Part shown: one piece after another, positions 8,603-17,017 of the stretch
How positions within the stretch are numbered: the first letter of the stretch is position 1
Layout: every line of letters begins with the position of its first letter
Assembly (NCBI RefSeq): GCF_011762095.1
Contig: NZ_JAASQO010000011.1
Location: forward strand, 116,107-180,106
Length of the DNA stretch: 64,000 nt
Reading direction: 5' to 3'
Origin: Parvibaculum indicum
GTDB lineage: Bacteria; Pseudomonadota; Alphaproteobacteria; Parvibaculales; Parvibaculaceae
Position numbers and translations under genes: made by a program
Notes under the pieces: generated by a model
Told to the model about the DNA's origin: nothing
Databases searched by the model: none
The model's input: only the letters and a program-made list of their open reading frames with translations

Positions 8603-9835
8603 ATGCGAATGCCCGAACATGGAACCGCCTGGGACGTGCTGCGCCAGGAGATGCTGGAGCGCGGCAGGAACGACGTGAAATGGCGCGAGGGCAAGACCGC
8701 GGTCTATGTGTTCAATGCCGGCGAGGACGTGGCGCAGGTCCAGAAGGAGGCCTACACCATGTATATGTCGGAGAACGGCCTCGGCCCGCTCGCCTTTCCC
8801 AGCCTGAAGCAGATGGAAGACGAAGTCATCGCCATGGGGCTCGGCCTGCTGCACGGGCCGGACGGCGCGGTCGGCAACATCACCTCGGGCGGCACCGACA
8901 GCATCAACATGGCGGTCAAGGCGGCGCGCGACTATGGCCGCCAGGTGAAGGGCATGACCGGCACCCTGAACATCGTCGCCCCCTGGTCGGCGCATCCCGC
9001 CTTCGACAAGGCGGCGAAGATGATGGAACTGGAAATCCGCCGCGTGCCGGTCGGCGACGACCTCAAGGCCGATGTGGCGGCCATGGCCGAAAAGATCGAC
9101 GGCAGCACCATCATGCTCGTCGGTTCCGCTCCCTGCTTCCCCTACGGCCTCATCGACCCCATCGAGGCGCTCGGCAAGCTCGCCGAGGAAAAGGATGTCT
9201 GGATGCATGTCGATGCCTGTGTCGGCGGCTATATCGCACCTTTCGTGCGCATGAATGGCGGCGACGTCCCGCCTTTCGACTTCGAGGTGCCGGGCGTCAA
9301 ATCCATGTCGGCGGATCTGCACAAATACGGCTATTGCGCCAAGGGCGCCTCGACCGTTCTTTACCGCTCCGAAGAGCTGCGGTCCTACATGATCTTCGAC
9401 TGCGACAACTGGCCGGGCGGGCGCATGGTCACGCCCACGCTGGCCGGCACCCGGCCCGGCGGCGCCATCGCGGCGGCCTGGGCCGTGATGAATTTCCTCG
9501 GCGTCGAGGGCTACCGCGCCAAGCACAAGCTCGTCACCGATGCACGCAAGAAGATCGAAGCGGGCGTGAAGAAGCTCGGCTTCCATATTCTCGGGCACCC
9601 CCAGCTCGGCATCGTCGCCTTCGGCCATGACGAGGTCGACCCGATGGCCGTCTGGGGCAAGATGTTCGAGCGCGGCTGGTTCACTTCCGTGTCGACCAAG
9701 CCCGCTGGCCTTCACCTGATGCTCTCTCCCTTCCATGCGCAGGTGGCCGACACCTATCTTGCGGACATCGAATGGGCGCTCGGCGAGGTAAAAACCGGCA
9801 ATAAGGGCGAAAAGCGCGAAGCCCGCTACAGCTGA
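8603..9835 (+). CDS. PLP-dependent lyase/decarboxylase, sphingosine-1-phosphate lyase-like
   Basis: Fold-type I pyridoxal phosphate enzyme of 410 residues in the group II decarboxylase family. The SADLHKYGYCAKG motif places the PLP lysine at about K241 and is the variant typical of sphingosine-1-phosphate lyases; the PLP phosphate loop is NITSGGTDSINMAVKAARD (about 92-110) and the cofactor Asp lies in WMHVDACVGG. Sphingosine-phosphate lyases split a phosphorylated long-chain base into a fatty aldehyde and phosphoethanolamine. The ATG at 8603 has GAGGGG upstream. The next gene is an acyl-CoA ligase, which fits channelling of a fatty product into beta-oxidation, but a different amino substrate is possible. 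Confidence 0.8.
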   Translation: MRMPEHGTAWDVLRQEMLERGRNDVKWREGKTAVYVFNAGEDVAQVQKEAYTMYMSENGLGPLAFPSLKQMEDEVIAMGLGLLHGPDGAVGNITSGGTDSINMAVKAARDYGRQVKGMTGTLNIVAPWSAHPAFDKAAKMMELEIRRVPVGDDLKADVAAMAEKIDGSTIMLVGSAPCFPYGLIDPIEALGKLAEEKDVWMHVDACVGGYIAPFVRMNGGDVPPFDFEVPGVKSMSADLHKYGYCAKGASTVLYRSEELRSYMIFDCDNWPGGRMVTPTLAGTRPGGAIAAAWAVMNFLGVEGYRAKHKLVTDARKKIEAGVKKLGFHILGHPQLGIVAFGHDEVDPMAVWGKMFERGWFTSVSTKPAGLHLMLSPFHAQVADTYLADIEWALGEVKTGNKGEKREARYS

Positions 9836-9876
9836 CCCTGCGGCACCCCCTTTTCGGCATTCTTCCGCCTGCTACA

Positions 9877-9914
9877 CTCCTCCCAAAGACATAACCATCG
9901 AACTTTGGGAGGAG
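9877..9914 (+). promoter_or_regulatory. 12-bp hairpin that encloses the ribosome binding site of the next gene
   Basis: CTCCTCCCAAAG (9877-9888) and CTTTGGGAGGAG (9903-9914) are perfectly complementary, with a 14-base loop. The 3' arm contains the whole Shine-Dalgarno GGGAGGAG, three bases before the ATG at 9918. In an mRNA that includes the 5' arm the ribosome binding site would be masked. As DNA it is also a long inverted repeat that could bind a protein. Confidence 0.65.
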
Positions 9915-9917
9915 ACG

Positions 9918-11465
9918 ATGGGCACGAAAGTAAGGTCCGGCTCGCGGGCCGTGGAGGTGACGTCCGTTCAGGAACGGGCCGCGCGCGCGGCGAGCGGTTT
10001 CAAGAGTCTCGGCATCGGCAAGGGCGATGTCGTCGCGGTCTATCTCAGAAACGACTTTCCCTTTTTCGAGGCTTCCGTTGCGGCAGGTCTTTGCGGCGCC
10101 TACAACACGCCGGTGAACTGGCACTACACGCCGGAGGAAGCGCGCTACATCTTTTCCAACTCCGGCGCCAAGGCGATCGTGATTCATGCCGATCTTTATC
10201 GCGGCATCGAAAGCGCGCTGCCGGCGGATGTGCCGGTCTTCGTCGTCGAAACCCCGCCCGAAATCTGCGCCGCCTATGGCCTCGACCCGGCGCAGGGCTC
10301 ACTTCCGGAGGGAACGACCGAATGGGGCGCCTGGCTTGAGGGCTTCGATCCCGTCGCCGCGCCGCCCGACGAACCGCCGGGCTCGATGATCTACACCTCC
10401 GGCACGACCGGCCATCCCAAGGGCGTGCGGCGCAATCCGCCCACCGCGGACCAAGCGGTCGTCTGGCAGGAAATCATCGGCAAGGTGATGGGCTTCAGCG
10501 CCGATGTCGCCTCGCCCGACGAGTCGGTCACCGTGGTCACCGGGCCGATGTATCACTCCGCGCCGAATGCCTATGGGCTCTTTGCGCTTCGCTATGGCGC
10601 CAACATCATCCTGGAGCCGCGTTTCGATCCGGAAGAGCTTTTGCAGTTCATCGACCGCGAGCGCGTCACCCATCTCCATATGGTGCCGACCATGTTCGTC
10701 CGTCTGCTGAAGCTGCCCGACGAGGTGAAGGCGAAATACGACCTCTCCTCACTGCGCTTCGTGGTGCATGCGGCCGCGCCCTGCCCCGTCCATGTCAAAC
10801 AGGCCATGATCGAATGGTGGGGGCCGGTGATCTACGAATATTACGGCGGCACGGAAACCGGCGCCGTGGTCTTCTGCGATTCCGCAGAATGGCTCGCGCA
10901 TCTCGGCACGGTCGGCAAGTCGTTCAACGGCGCCGACATCCGCGTGCTGGACGATGACGGCAAGGAACTTTCCCAGGGGGCGACCGGGGAAATCGTCTGC
11001 CGCATGCACAGCATTCCCGATTTCACCTATCACGGCGACGACGAGAAGCGTCGGCGCTCGGAGAAAAGCGGCCTGATCGCGCTGGGCGATATCGGCTATC
11101 TCGACGATGACGGCTTTCTCTATCTCTGCGACCGCGCCAAGGACATGGTGATTTCCGGCGGTGTGAACATCTATCCCGCGGAGATCGAGGCGGAGCTTCA
11201 CAAGATGCCGGGCGTGGAAGACTGCGCCGTCTTCGGCATCCCGAACGAGGAGTTCGGCGAAGCGCTTTGCGCGGTGGTTCAGCGCCGGACGGGCGCCGAT
11301 ATCGGCGAGGACGATGTGCGGGCCTTTCTGCGCGAGCGCGTGGCCGGCTTCAAGGTGCCGCGCACCGTGGAATTCAAAACCGAACTGCCGCGCGAGGATT
11401 CCGGGAAGATATTCAAGCGCAAGCTGCGCGAACCCTATTGGGAGGCGGCCGGGCGGCAGATTTAG
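9918..11465 (+). CDS. Acyl-CoA synthetase (AMP-forming), ANL superfamily
   Basis: Cytosolic ligase of 515 residues that activates a carboxylic acid with ATP and CoA through an acyl-adenylate. Visible motifs are the P-loop YTSGTTGHPKG (about 158-168), the YYGGTETG adenine-binding motif, the GDIGYLDDDGFLYLCDRAKDMVISGGVNIYP hinge stretch and the catalytic C-terminal lysine in PREDSGKIFKRKLR. The N-terminus is short (no membrane segment), like FadD13 or bile-acid/short-chain ligases. It follows the lyase-like gene by 82 bases and its translation start lies in a strong hairpin. The substrate is unknown; a fatty acid is likely. Confidence 0.88.
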   Translation: MGTKVRSGSRAVEVTSVQERAARAASGFKSLGIGKGDVVAVYLRNDFPFFEASVAAGLCGAYNTPVNWHYTPEEARYIFSNSGAKAIVIHADLYRGIESALPADVPVFVVETPPEICAAYGLDPAQGSLPEGTTEWGAWLEGFDPVAAPPDEPPGSMIYTSGTTGHPKGVRRNPPTADQAVVWQEIIGKVMGFSADVASPDESVTVVTGPMYHSAPNAYGLFALRYGANIILEPRFDPEELLQFIDRERVTHLHMVPTMFVRLLKLPDEVKAKYDLSSLRFVVHAAAPCPVHVKQAMIEWWGPVIYEYYGGTETGAVVFCDSAEWLAHLGTVGKSFNGADIRVLDDDGKELSQGATGEIVCRMHSIPDFTYHGDDEKRRRSEKSGLIALGDIGYLDDDGFLYLCDRAKDMVISGGVNIYPAEIEAELHKMPGVEDCAVFGIPNEEFGEALCAVVQRRTGADIGEDDVRAFLRERVAGFKVPRTVEFKTELPREDSGKIFKRKLREPYWEAAGRQI

Positions 11466-11491
11466 CGCCGATTTCTGCGACATTCAGCCTC

Positions 11492-11548
11492 ATGTTGCAT
11501 TGCAAAAATATTTGCGCTGACATCTTGTCAGTTTGTGCAATGCAACAT
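11492..11548. promoter_or_regulatory. Nested palindromes, TGC-rich operator candidate
   Basis: Outer arms ATGTTGCATTGCA (11492-11504) and TGCAATGCAACAT (11536-11548) are perfect 13-bp inverted repeats. Between them is a second perfect dyad CTGACA-TCT-TGTCAG (11517-11531). The TGCAATGCAACA words resemble the TGC-rich sites described for the polyhydroxyalkanoate regulator PhaR in alphaproteobacteria. The element is about 100 bases upstream of the small gene at 11649. Confidence 0.55.
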
Positions 11549-11648
11549 ATCTTTTGATCGAACGAGGCCGATGGCGATTCGCCCTGAGGCCACCCGACGG
11601 AAACCTGCAGGACAGGCTACGCCAACCGTTTGATCCAAGAGGTTCAGA

Positions 11649-11867
11649 ATGTCTACCGCTCAAGAAATCGCCAATCAGGCCGCGTCCCGGATGGGCTCTG
11701 TGGGCCATGACATTGCCGCCAGGGCTCAGAAGGCGCTCGACTCGGGCAAGCAGATCGCCCGCGACAAGGCCGGCATCAAAGTCGATCAGGCTGTGATCGC
11801 CGGGGGTTATGCCATCCTGTCGCTCTACGCGATTGCCATTGTTATTCAGGTGCTTAGCAACTTCTAA
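11649..11867 (+). CDS. Small membrane protein of unknown function
   Basis: A 72-residue protein with an amphipathic Ala/Lys/Gln-rich N-terminal half (residues 1-46, MSTAQEIANQAASRMG) and one C-terminal membrane helix (AVIAGGYAILSLYAIAIVIQVL, about 48-69). The ATG has AGAGG nine bases upstream and the gene ends just before a strong terminator, so it forms its own transcription unit. The helical N-terminal half and the PhaR-like upstream element would suit a granule-surface or phasin-like accessory role, but this is a guess. No known family recognised. Confidence 0.7.
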   Translation: MSTAQEIANQAASRMGSVGHDIAARAQKALDSGKQIARDKAGIKVDQAVIAGGYAILSLYAIAIVIQVLSNF

Positions 11868-11894
11868 GCCCCTCTGAACGGCTCGCCGATCACG

Positions 11895-11929
11895 TCGCGA
11901 GGCCCTTGAACCGGCCTCGCGATTTTTTT
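11895..11929 (+). terminator. Rho-independent terminator of the small membrane protein gene
   Basis: Perfect 10-bp stem TCGCGAGGCC/GGCCTCGCGA with an eight-base loop and a run of seven T residues (11923-11929), 27 bases after the stop codon. Confidence 0.95.
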
Positions 11930-11951
11930 ACTGCCATTAGTAAGCTACTTA
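11928..11951. promoter_or_regulatory. Overlapping dyads upstream of the MarR gene
   Basis: TTACT-N6-AGTAA (11928-11943) overlaps TAAG-CTA-CTTA (11941-11951), followed by the AT-rich TATATTATATC. They lie 50-70 bases before the MarR start, where such regulators bind to repress their own efflux operon. Candidate operator only. Confidence 0.4.
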
Positions 11952-11996
11952 TATTATATCTCCTGCACTCGATAACAATGATGGCAAAGTTCTCCT

Positions 11997-12500
11997 ATGG
12001 ACAGCCCCAATCCACACCGCAGCCTCGGTTTCCTGCTCAGTGAGTGCAGCAGCCTGATCCGGCGCATCTTCTATGACCGTCACAATGCCGGCTCCATGAC
12101 GCAAGCCCAGTGGCGCGCGCTCGCCTATATCTCCCGCCATCAGGGGATCAACCAGGTCGGCCTGTCCCAGTTGCTGGAAGTGCAGCCGATCACGGTCGCG
12201 CGGTTTATCGACCGGCTTGCCGAGCTGGGTCTGGTCGAGCGGCGTCAGGACCCCTCGGACCGGCGCGCGCAGAAGCTCTACCTCACCGAAAAGGCGATGC
12301 CGAGCATCGACCAGATGTGGGAGACGTCCGAAGAGCTCTACCAGATCGCCTTTCGCGGATTTACCGAAGAAGAAGCCATGCAGCTTATGAATGCGCTTGT
12401 TCGCATTCGCGCCAATTTCGCCCAGGAAACGCCGCGCCATCCGAGCGCCCAGGCCCCGGATGAAGACGCGCTGGCCCTTGGACAGCGTCAAGAATCCTGA
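11997..12500 (+). CDS. MarR-family transcriptional regulator
   Basis: Dimeric winged-helix regulator of 167 residues. The DNA-binding core is MTQAQWRALAYISRHQGINQVGLSQLLEVQPITVARFIDRLAELGLVERRQDPSDRRAQKLYLTEK (about 34-99), including the DPxDRR wing. Long helices on both sides form the dimer interface. It is the first gene of a unit with an EmrA-type adaptor (20 bases downstream) and an EmrB-type exporter, so it most likely represses that pump and is released by a hydrophobic ligand. Overlapping palindromes upstream may be its operator. Confidence 0.9.
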   Translation: MDSPNPHRSLGFLLSECSSLIRRIFYDRHNAGSMTQAQWRALAYISRHQGINQVGLSQLLEVQPITVARFIDRLAELGLVERRQDPSDRRAQKLYLTEKAMPSIDQMWETSEELYQIAFRGFTEEEAMQLMNALVRIRANFAQETPRHPSAQAPDEDALALGQRQES

Positions 12501-12519
12501 ACCACCAAAGGCAAAAACA

Positions 12520-13596
12520 ATGTCGGATAGTACAAATGGCGGGAGCGAGACCCGGCCAGGCTGGCTGCGATCCATCCCCCCCGGGCGCATGCGCACGGCC
12601 CTCTTCCTCGGCCTGCCCGCGCTCCTTCTCCTTGCCGGCGGCGCCATCTATTTCCTGTCGGGCCGCTATGTGAGCACCGACAATGCCTATGTGAAGGCCG
12701 ACATGGTGACCGTCAGCCCTGAAGTGGCGGGCAAGATCGCGCAGGTCTTCGTGCATGAAAACCAGCAGGTCGCGAAAGGCGATCCGCTTTTCAAGATCGA
12801 TCCGGAAAACTACCGCATTGCGCTTCAGGAGGCCGATTCCCAGCTGAAGCAGGCCGCGGCGACGGTGAAGGGGCAGCAGGCCCGCTATCGCATGACGCTG
12901 GAGCAGATCGATCTGTCCAGAAGCAGCGCGGAATATTACCAGCGCGAATTCGACCGGCAGAGCAAGCTGGCGCGGCATGATTATGCAAGCCAGCAAAAAC
13001 TCGACGAGGCCCGGCACAACCTCGATACGGCGCAGCATCTGGCCAAGGTGCTGGCGGCCAGCATGGGTCAGATCGTCGCCAGTCTCGACGATGCGCCCGA
13101 AGCGCCGGTGGAGGAACATTCCGCCTATCGATCCGCCAGGGCTGCGCGCGACAATGCGGCCCTCAATCTGAAACGCACAACGGTGCGCGCGCCCTTTGCC
13201 GGAATTCTCGGCAGGAAACCGCAGGTCGGCGACGCGGTTGCGCAAGGCGCGCCCGTGGTTTCGCTGATTTCCACCTCCGATGTCTGGGTCGAAGCGAACT
13301 TCAAGGAAACCCAGCTCACCGATGTCCGCCCCGGACAGGACGCCGTCGTGACCATCGACACCTATCCCGGCCGGGAATGGCACGGCCATGTGGCCTCCAT
13401 CGCGCAGGGCACCGGATCGGAATTTTCGGTGCTGCCCGCGCAGAATGCGACCGGCAACTGGGTGAAGGTGGTGCAGCGCATTCCGGTGCGCATCGAGATC
13501 GAGCATGAGAAGAACGATCCGCCGATCCGCGCGGGCATGAGCTGCGAAGTCGAAATCGACACCGCTTCCGGAAACGGCACCGGACTGCACTCATGA
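12520..13596 (+). CDS. HlyD/EmrA-type membrane fusion protein
   Basis: Periplasmic adaptor of 358 residues. One N-terminal membrane segment (about 25-47, TALFLGLPALLLLAGGAIYFL) is followed by the barrel-sandwich half motif YVSTDNAYVKADMVTVSPEVAGKI, a long helical hairpin (about 105-190) and the second half motif LKRTTVRAPFAGILGRKPQVGDAV, then the beta-barrel with VWVEANFKETQL. This is the EmrA pattern. It links the EmrB-type pump to an outer-membrane channel. The ATG at 12520 is preferred over an upstream in-frame start inside the MarR gene. It overlaps the next gene by four bases (ATGA). Confidence 0.9.
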   Translation: MSDSTNGGSETRPGWLRSIPPGRMRTALFLGLPALLLLAGGAIYFLSGRYVSTDNAYVKADMVTVSPEVAGKIAQVFVHENQQVAKGDPLFKIDPENYRIALQEADSQLKQAAATVKGQQARYRMTLEQIDLSRSSAEYYQREFDRQSKLARHDYASQQKLDEARHNLDTAQHLAKVLAASMGQIVASLDDAPEAPVEEHSAYRSARAARDNAALNLKRTTVRAPFAGILGRKPQVGDAVAQGAPVVSLISTSDVWVEANFKETQLTDVRPGQDAVVTIDTYPGREWHGHVASIAQGTGSEFSVLPAQNATGNWVKVVQRIPVRIEIEHEKNDPPIRAGMSCEVEIDTASGNGTGLHS

Positions 13597-15152
13597 GCGA
13601 ACAGGACGCCCCTCTTGCACTGGACGGGATGCAGCGCAAGGTCGTGACGGGCTCGATCATGGTCGCCACGATCATGCAGACGCTCGACTCCACGATCGCC
13701 AATGTGGCGCTGCCTCATATGCAGGGCTCCTTTTCCTCCACCCAGGAGCAGACGGCCTGGGTGCTGACCTCCTATATCGTGGCGGCGGCCATCGCCACGC
13801 CTGCGACCGGCTGGCTGGCCGGGCGCTTCGGCCGCAAGAACCTGCTCGCCTTCGCGGTTGTGGGGTTCACCCTGTCCTCCATGCTTTGCGGCGCCGCCAC
13901 GTCGCTTGAAGAAATGGTGCTGTTTCGCGTCTTGCAGGGGCTTTCGGGCGCCGCTTTCGTTCCGCTTGCCCAGTCGATCCTGCTCGACATCTATCCTTTC
14001 GAGCAGCGCGCCTCCGCCATGGCGATGTGGGGCGTGGGCGTCATGGTCGGCCCCATTGTCGGCCCCGCTCTGGGGGGCTACCTGACCGACGTCTACAACT
14101 GGCGCTGGGTCTTCTACATCAACGTCCCCTTCGGCATCGCCGCGCTGATCGGCATTCTGGCGAGCGTTCCCACCACCGATCTCGACCGGACGCGACGCTT
14201 CGACTGGTTCGGCTTCGCCTTCCTCAGTCTCGGCATCGGCGCGCTGCAGATCATGCTCGACCGCGGCAATCATCAGGACTGGTTTTCCTCCACGGAAATC
14301 GTCCTGGAAGCGACCTTTGCCGTGGTCGGGTTCTATCTCTTCGTCTATCACGCGGCGACCGTCAAAAACCCGTTCGTGGAGTTGCGCATTTTCAAGGACC
14401 GGAACCTGACCATCGGCCTCGTCATCATTTTCATCGTCGGCATGATCCTCTATGCGACGATGGCGCTGCTACCGCCCTTCCTCGAAACGCTGATGGGATA
14501 CCCGGTGACGCTGGCCGGGCTCGTGCTCGCCCCGCGCGGCGCGGGCACCATGCTCGCCATGCTGATTGCCGGGCGCATCGCCAGCAAGGTCGATATGCGG
14601 CTGATGATCGCCTTCGGGCTTTCCCTGGCAAGCCTCTCGCTGTGGGAAATGGCTCAGTTCAATCTCGAGGTCAGTCAGTGGACGATCATCGAAACGGGTA
14701 TCGTTCAGGGGTTCGGTCTCGGCTTCATCTTCGCCCCGTTGACGACGATCACCTTTGCCACCCTGCCCCCGGACCTGCGAACAGAAGGCACGAGTTTCTT
14801 CAGCCTTTTGCGGAATGTCGGGTCCAGTGTCGGCATCTCGATTTCCGAAACCTTCATCGCCTATATGACGCAATACAATCACGCGGAACTTGCGGCCCAT
14901 GTGTCGCCGCTCAATCCGGCGATACGGGATACGTCGAACCCGATCTGGAGCCTGACCACGCCGGAATCGCTCGCCATGGTCAATGGGGAAGTGACGCGGC
15001 AGGCGGCGGCGATCGCCTATCTGAACGACTTCCGGATGATGATGTATATGACGCTGCTGGCTCTCCCCCTGCTCTTTTTCCTGCGCACCAAACCGCATGA
15101 TGGCGACGAGGTGGCCGAACAGGAAAACGAAATGGCGGAAGTGATGCACTGA
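13593..15152 (+). CDS. EmrB/QacA-type major facilitator drug exporter (DHA2, 14 TM)
   Basis: Inner-membrane drug:proton antiporter of 519 residues with about 14 membrane helices. Motifs visible are LDSTIANVALPHM in TM1 (motif D1), the loop motif A GWLAGRFGRKNLL, and motif C GVMVGPIVGPALGGYLTDVYNWRWVFYINVPFG, the signature of DHA2 exporters. Start overlaps the adaptor stop, giving translational coupling. With the MarR gene upstream this is a regulated efflux operon of the EmrAB type; the exported compounds cannot be predicted. Confidence 0.93.
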   Translation: MSEQDAPLALDGMQRKVVTGSIMVATIMQTLDSTIANVALPHMQGSFSSTQEQTAWVLTSYIVAAAIATPATGWLAGRFGRKNLLAFAVVGFTLSSMLCGAATSLEEMVLFRVLQGLSGAAFVPLAQSILLDIYPFEQRASAMAMWGVGVMVGPIVGPALGGYLTDVYNWRWVFYINVPFGIAALIGILASVPTTDLDRTRRFDWFGFAFLSLGIGALQIMLDRGNHQDWFSSTEIVLEATFAVVGFYLFVYHAATVKNPFVELRIFKDRNLTIGLVIIFIVGMILYATMALLPPFLETLMGYPVTLAGLVLAPRGAGTMLAMLIAGRIASKVDMRLMIAFGLSLASLSLWEMAQFNLEVSQWTIIETGIVQGFGLGFIFAPLTTITFATLPPDLRTEGTSFFSLLRNVGSSVGISISETFIAYMTQYNHAELAAHVSPLNPAIRDTSNPIWSLTTPESLAMVNGEVTRQAAAIAYLNDFRMMMYMTLLALPLLFFLRTKPHDGDEVAEQENEMAEVMH

Positions 15153-15221
15153 CACCGCTCGGCAGATGTACCTTGCACCGGGGCCGCGCTCGCGCCATGT
15201 TCGGTGAAAAGGGAGGACATC

Positions 15222-16121
15222 TTGGCCGTTCAGATACCATTCGTGCGCGACATCACCTTCGAATATGGCGAATGCGACGAGTTGTCGCCGCTCATCCGCC
15301 GCGTCGTCGCGCGCAACCCCTCCGCTTTCACCTATCTCGGCACGGGCACCTATATTATCGGCCGGGGCAATGTCGCAGTGGTCGATCCCGGCCCGTTGGT
15401 CGAAGAGCATATCGATGCGCTGATGAAGGCGCTTGAGGGCGAGACCGTTACCCATATCCTCATTACCCATACGCATACGGATCATTCGCCCGCCGCGGCG
15501 CCGCTGAAAAAGCTCACCGGTGCCGAAACCTACGCCTTCGGACCGCACGGATCCGGCGGCGGCGCGGAAGTGAAAGTGGAAGAAGACGGCGATACGGATT
15601 TCGTGCCGGACGTAATGGTCGCGCATGGCGACATCATCGAGGGCGATGGCTGGACCATCGAATGCGTGCATACGCCCGGCCACACCTCCAACCATATGTG
15701 TTTCGCGCTGCGGGAAGAGAAGGTTCTCTTCTCCGGCGATCACGTCATGGGCTGGTCCACCAGCGTCGTCAGCCCGCCCGACGGCAACATGAAACAATAT
15801 ATGGATTCATTGAAGCTGCTGCTGGCGCGCGACGACGAGGTCTACTGGCCGACGCACGGTCCCGCCATCACCGACCCGAAGCCTTTCGTGCAGGCCTTCA
15901 TCGCCCATCGCGAGGACCGCGAAAAGCAGATCGTCGAGCAGTTGAAGGCCGGCCATCGCACCATCGCCGAGATGGTACCGGTGATGTATGCGGCCGTGGA
16001 CAAGCGGCTGCACCCGGCCGCCGCGCGGTCGGTCTTTGCGCATATGGAGCATCTGGTGGAAACGGGAAAGGTCGTTTGCGAGGGCGAGCCCAAGCTCTCC
16101 AGCGTTTACTCGCTCGCCTGA
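15222..16121 (+). CDS. MBL-fold metallo-hydrolase, LACTB2-like
   Basis: Metallo-beta-lactamase-fold hydrolase of about 299 residues. The dinuclear zinc site is visible in THTHTDHSPAA (HxHxDH, about residue 82), the distal HTPGHTSNH histidine, FSGDHVMGWSTSVVSPPDGNM (bridging Asp) and the final PTHGPAI histidine. A C-terminal winged-helix region follows (HRTIAEMVPVMYAAVDKRLHPAAARSVFAHMEHLVETGKVV), the arrangement seen in LACTB2-like endoribonucleases and related hydrolases. GGGAGGA four bases before TTG at 15222 favours that start; GTG at 15204 would put the Shine-Dalgarno inside the gene. Substrate unknown. Confidence 0.85.
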   Translation: MAVQIPFVRDITFEYGECDELSPLIRRVVARNPSAFTYLGTGTYIIGRGNVAVVDPGPLVEEHIDALMKALEGETVTHILITHTHTDHSPAAAPLKKLTGAETYAFGPHGSGGGAEVKVEEDGDTDFVPDVMVAHGDIIEGDGWTIECVHTPGHTSNHMCFALREEKVLFSGDHVMGWSTSVVSPPDGNMKQYMDSLKLLLARDDEVYWPTHGPAITDPKPFVQAFIAHREDREKQIVEQLKAGHRTIAEMVPVMYAAVDKRLHPAAARSVFAHMEHLVETGKVVCEGEPKLSSVYSLA

Positions 16122-16132
16122 CACTCAAAACC

Positions 16133-16161
16133 GTCATGCCCCGGACAAGCCGGGGCATGAC
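16133..16161. repeat. Palindromic element, possible shared terminator
   Basis: GTCATGCCCCGG and CCGGGGCATGAC form a perfect 12-bp stem with a five-base loop, between two convergent genes. The GTCATGCC...GGCATGAC edges recur in the degenerate element at 49123-49185, so this is likely an interspersed palindromic repeat that may also stop transcription from both sides. Confidence 0.7.
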
Positions 16162-16174
16162 GAGTGAGATTGAC

Positions 16175-16924
16175 CTACTTCTCGAAGCCGAGCTTCTGCT
16201 TCAGCGCCACCATGAAGGTGCGGATACGGTTGGCGTTGGCGCCGAGATCGCTTTGGCCCACGCGCGAGACCGAACGCATATCGACCGCGCTGCCGCCCTC
16301 CTGCGTTTGGGAAACGCGGATCGCCACATCGTCCCGGAACTGCATGACGAGCGTCGTCGCCGTCGCCTCGATGCGCCCGGCATCGGGATCGGTGTCGACG
16401 ATCTCCCAGCCCATATCGCGGGCGGTGGCCAGCGCGGCGTCGAACACCCTGGCCGGGGCCATGTTGATCGTCACCGTCCGGATGTCGGGATAGGCCGTTT
16501 CCTGCAATGCCGCGAGGTCGGCGGGCGCGGTCCGGTCGAGCGGATTGGCGTAGTCGCCGCGATTGCCTTTCAGCGCCGCGAATTGCGGCGGGTCGGCCAG
16601 GTCGGTCGTGATGTCGTGAATGCGCGGGACCTGCGATCCCACGATCACGCCCTGTGCCACCGGCGCGGCGATGCCAAGTCCGAGCACGAGGCCGACAATC
16701 GCCTTGCGCGCGCCCTTTCGTCCGGTAACGAGAGCCATCAGCAGTCCGGCGGCGGAGACAAGGATCGCCAGCACGCCCACCACCGCGCCGAACGCGACGG
16801 CGCCCAGCGCAATCTGGAAGGAGGCCGGGGCCATGCGGCTGACCGCCACGCCCGCCGCCGCGAGAACGAGCCCGAGAATGCCCAGGCGAAACCCCCAGGC
16901 CGCCATTGCCGAACGCGCCGCCAT
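16175..16924 (-). CDS. DUF1499 membrane protein
   Basis: Protein of 249 residues with three or four predicted N-terminal membrane helices (about 10-100) followed by a soluble DUF1499 domain. The domain starts with the typical IHDITTDLADPPQFAAL and continues through YPDIRTVTINMAPARVFDAALATARDMGWEIVDTDPDAGRIEATATT to the C-terminus. The family is common in proteobacteria and has no established role. The ATG at 16924 has GGAAAGG upstream; an in-frame TTG at 16984 is possible. It is 93 bases from the acyl-CoA ligase gene on the same strand. Confidence 0.85.
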   Translation of the reverse strand: MAARSAMAAWGFRLGILGLVLAAAGVAVSRMAPASFQIALGAVAFGAVVGVLAILVSAAGLLMALVTGRKGARKAIVGLVLGLGIAAPVAQGVIVGSQVPRIHDITTDLADPPQFAALKGNRGDYANPLDRTAPADLAALQETAYPDIRTVTINMAPARVFDAALATARDMGWEIVDTDPDAGRIEATATTLVMQFRDDVAIRVSQTQEGGSAVDMRSVSRVGQSDLGANANRIRTFMVALKQKLGFEK

Positions 16925-17017
16925 ATCCGATGCCTTTCCGTTTGAGGGAGACGCGGCGGACAGGCCCGCCGCGTTATCCTGCAATGAGACCGGCGTTGCC
17001 CTGCCCGGCGCGCCTTT

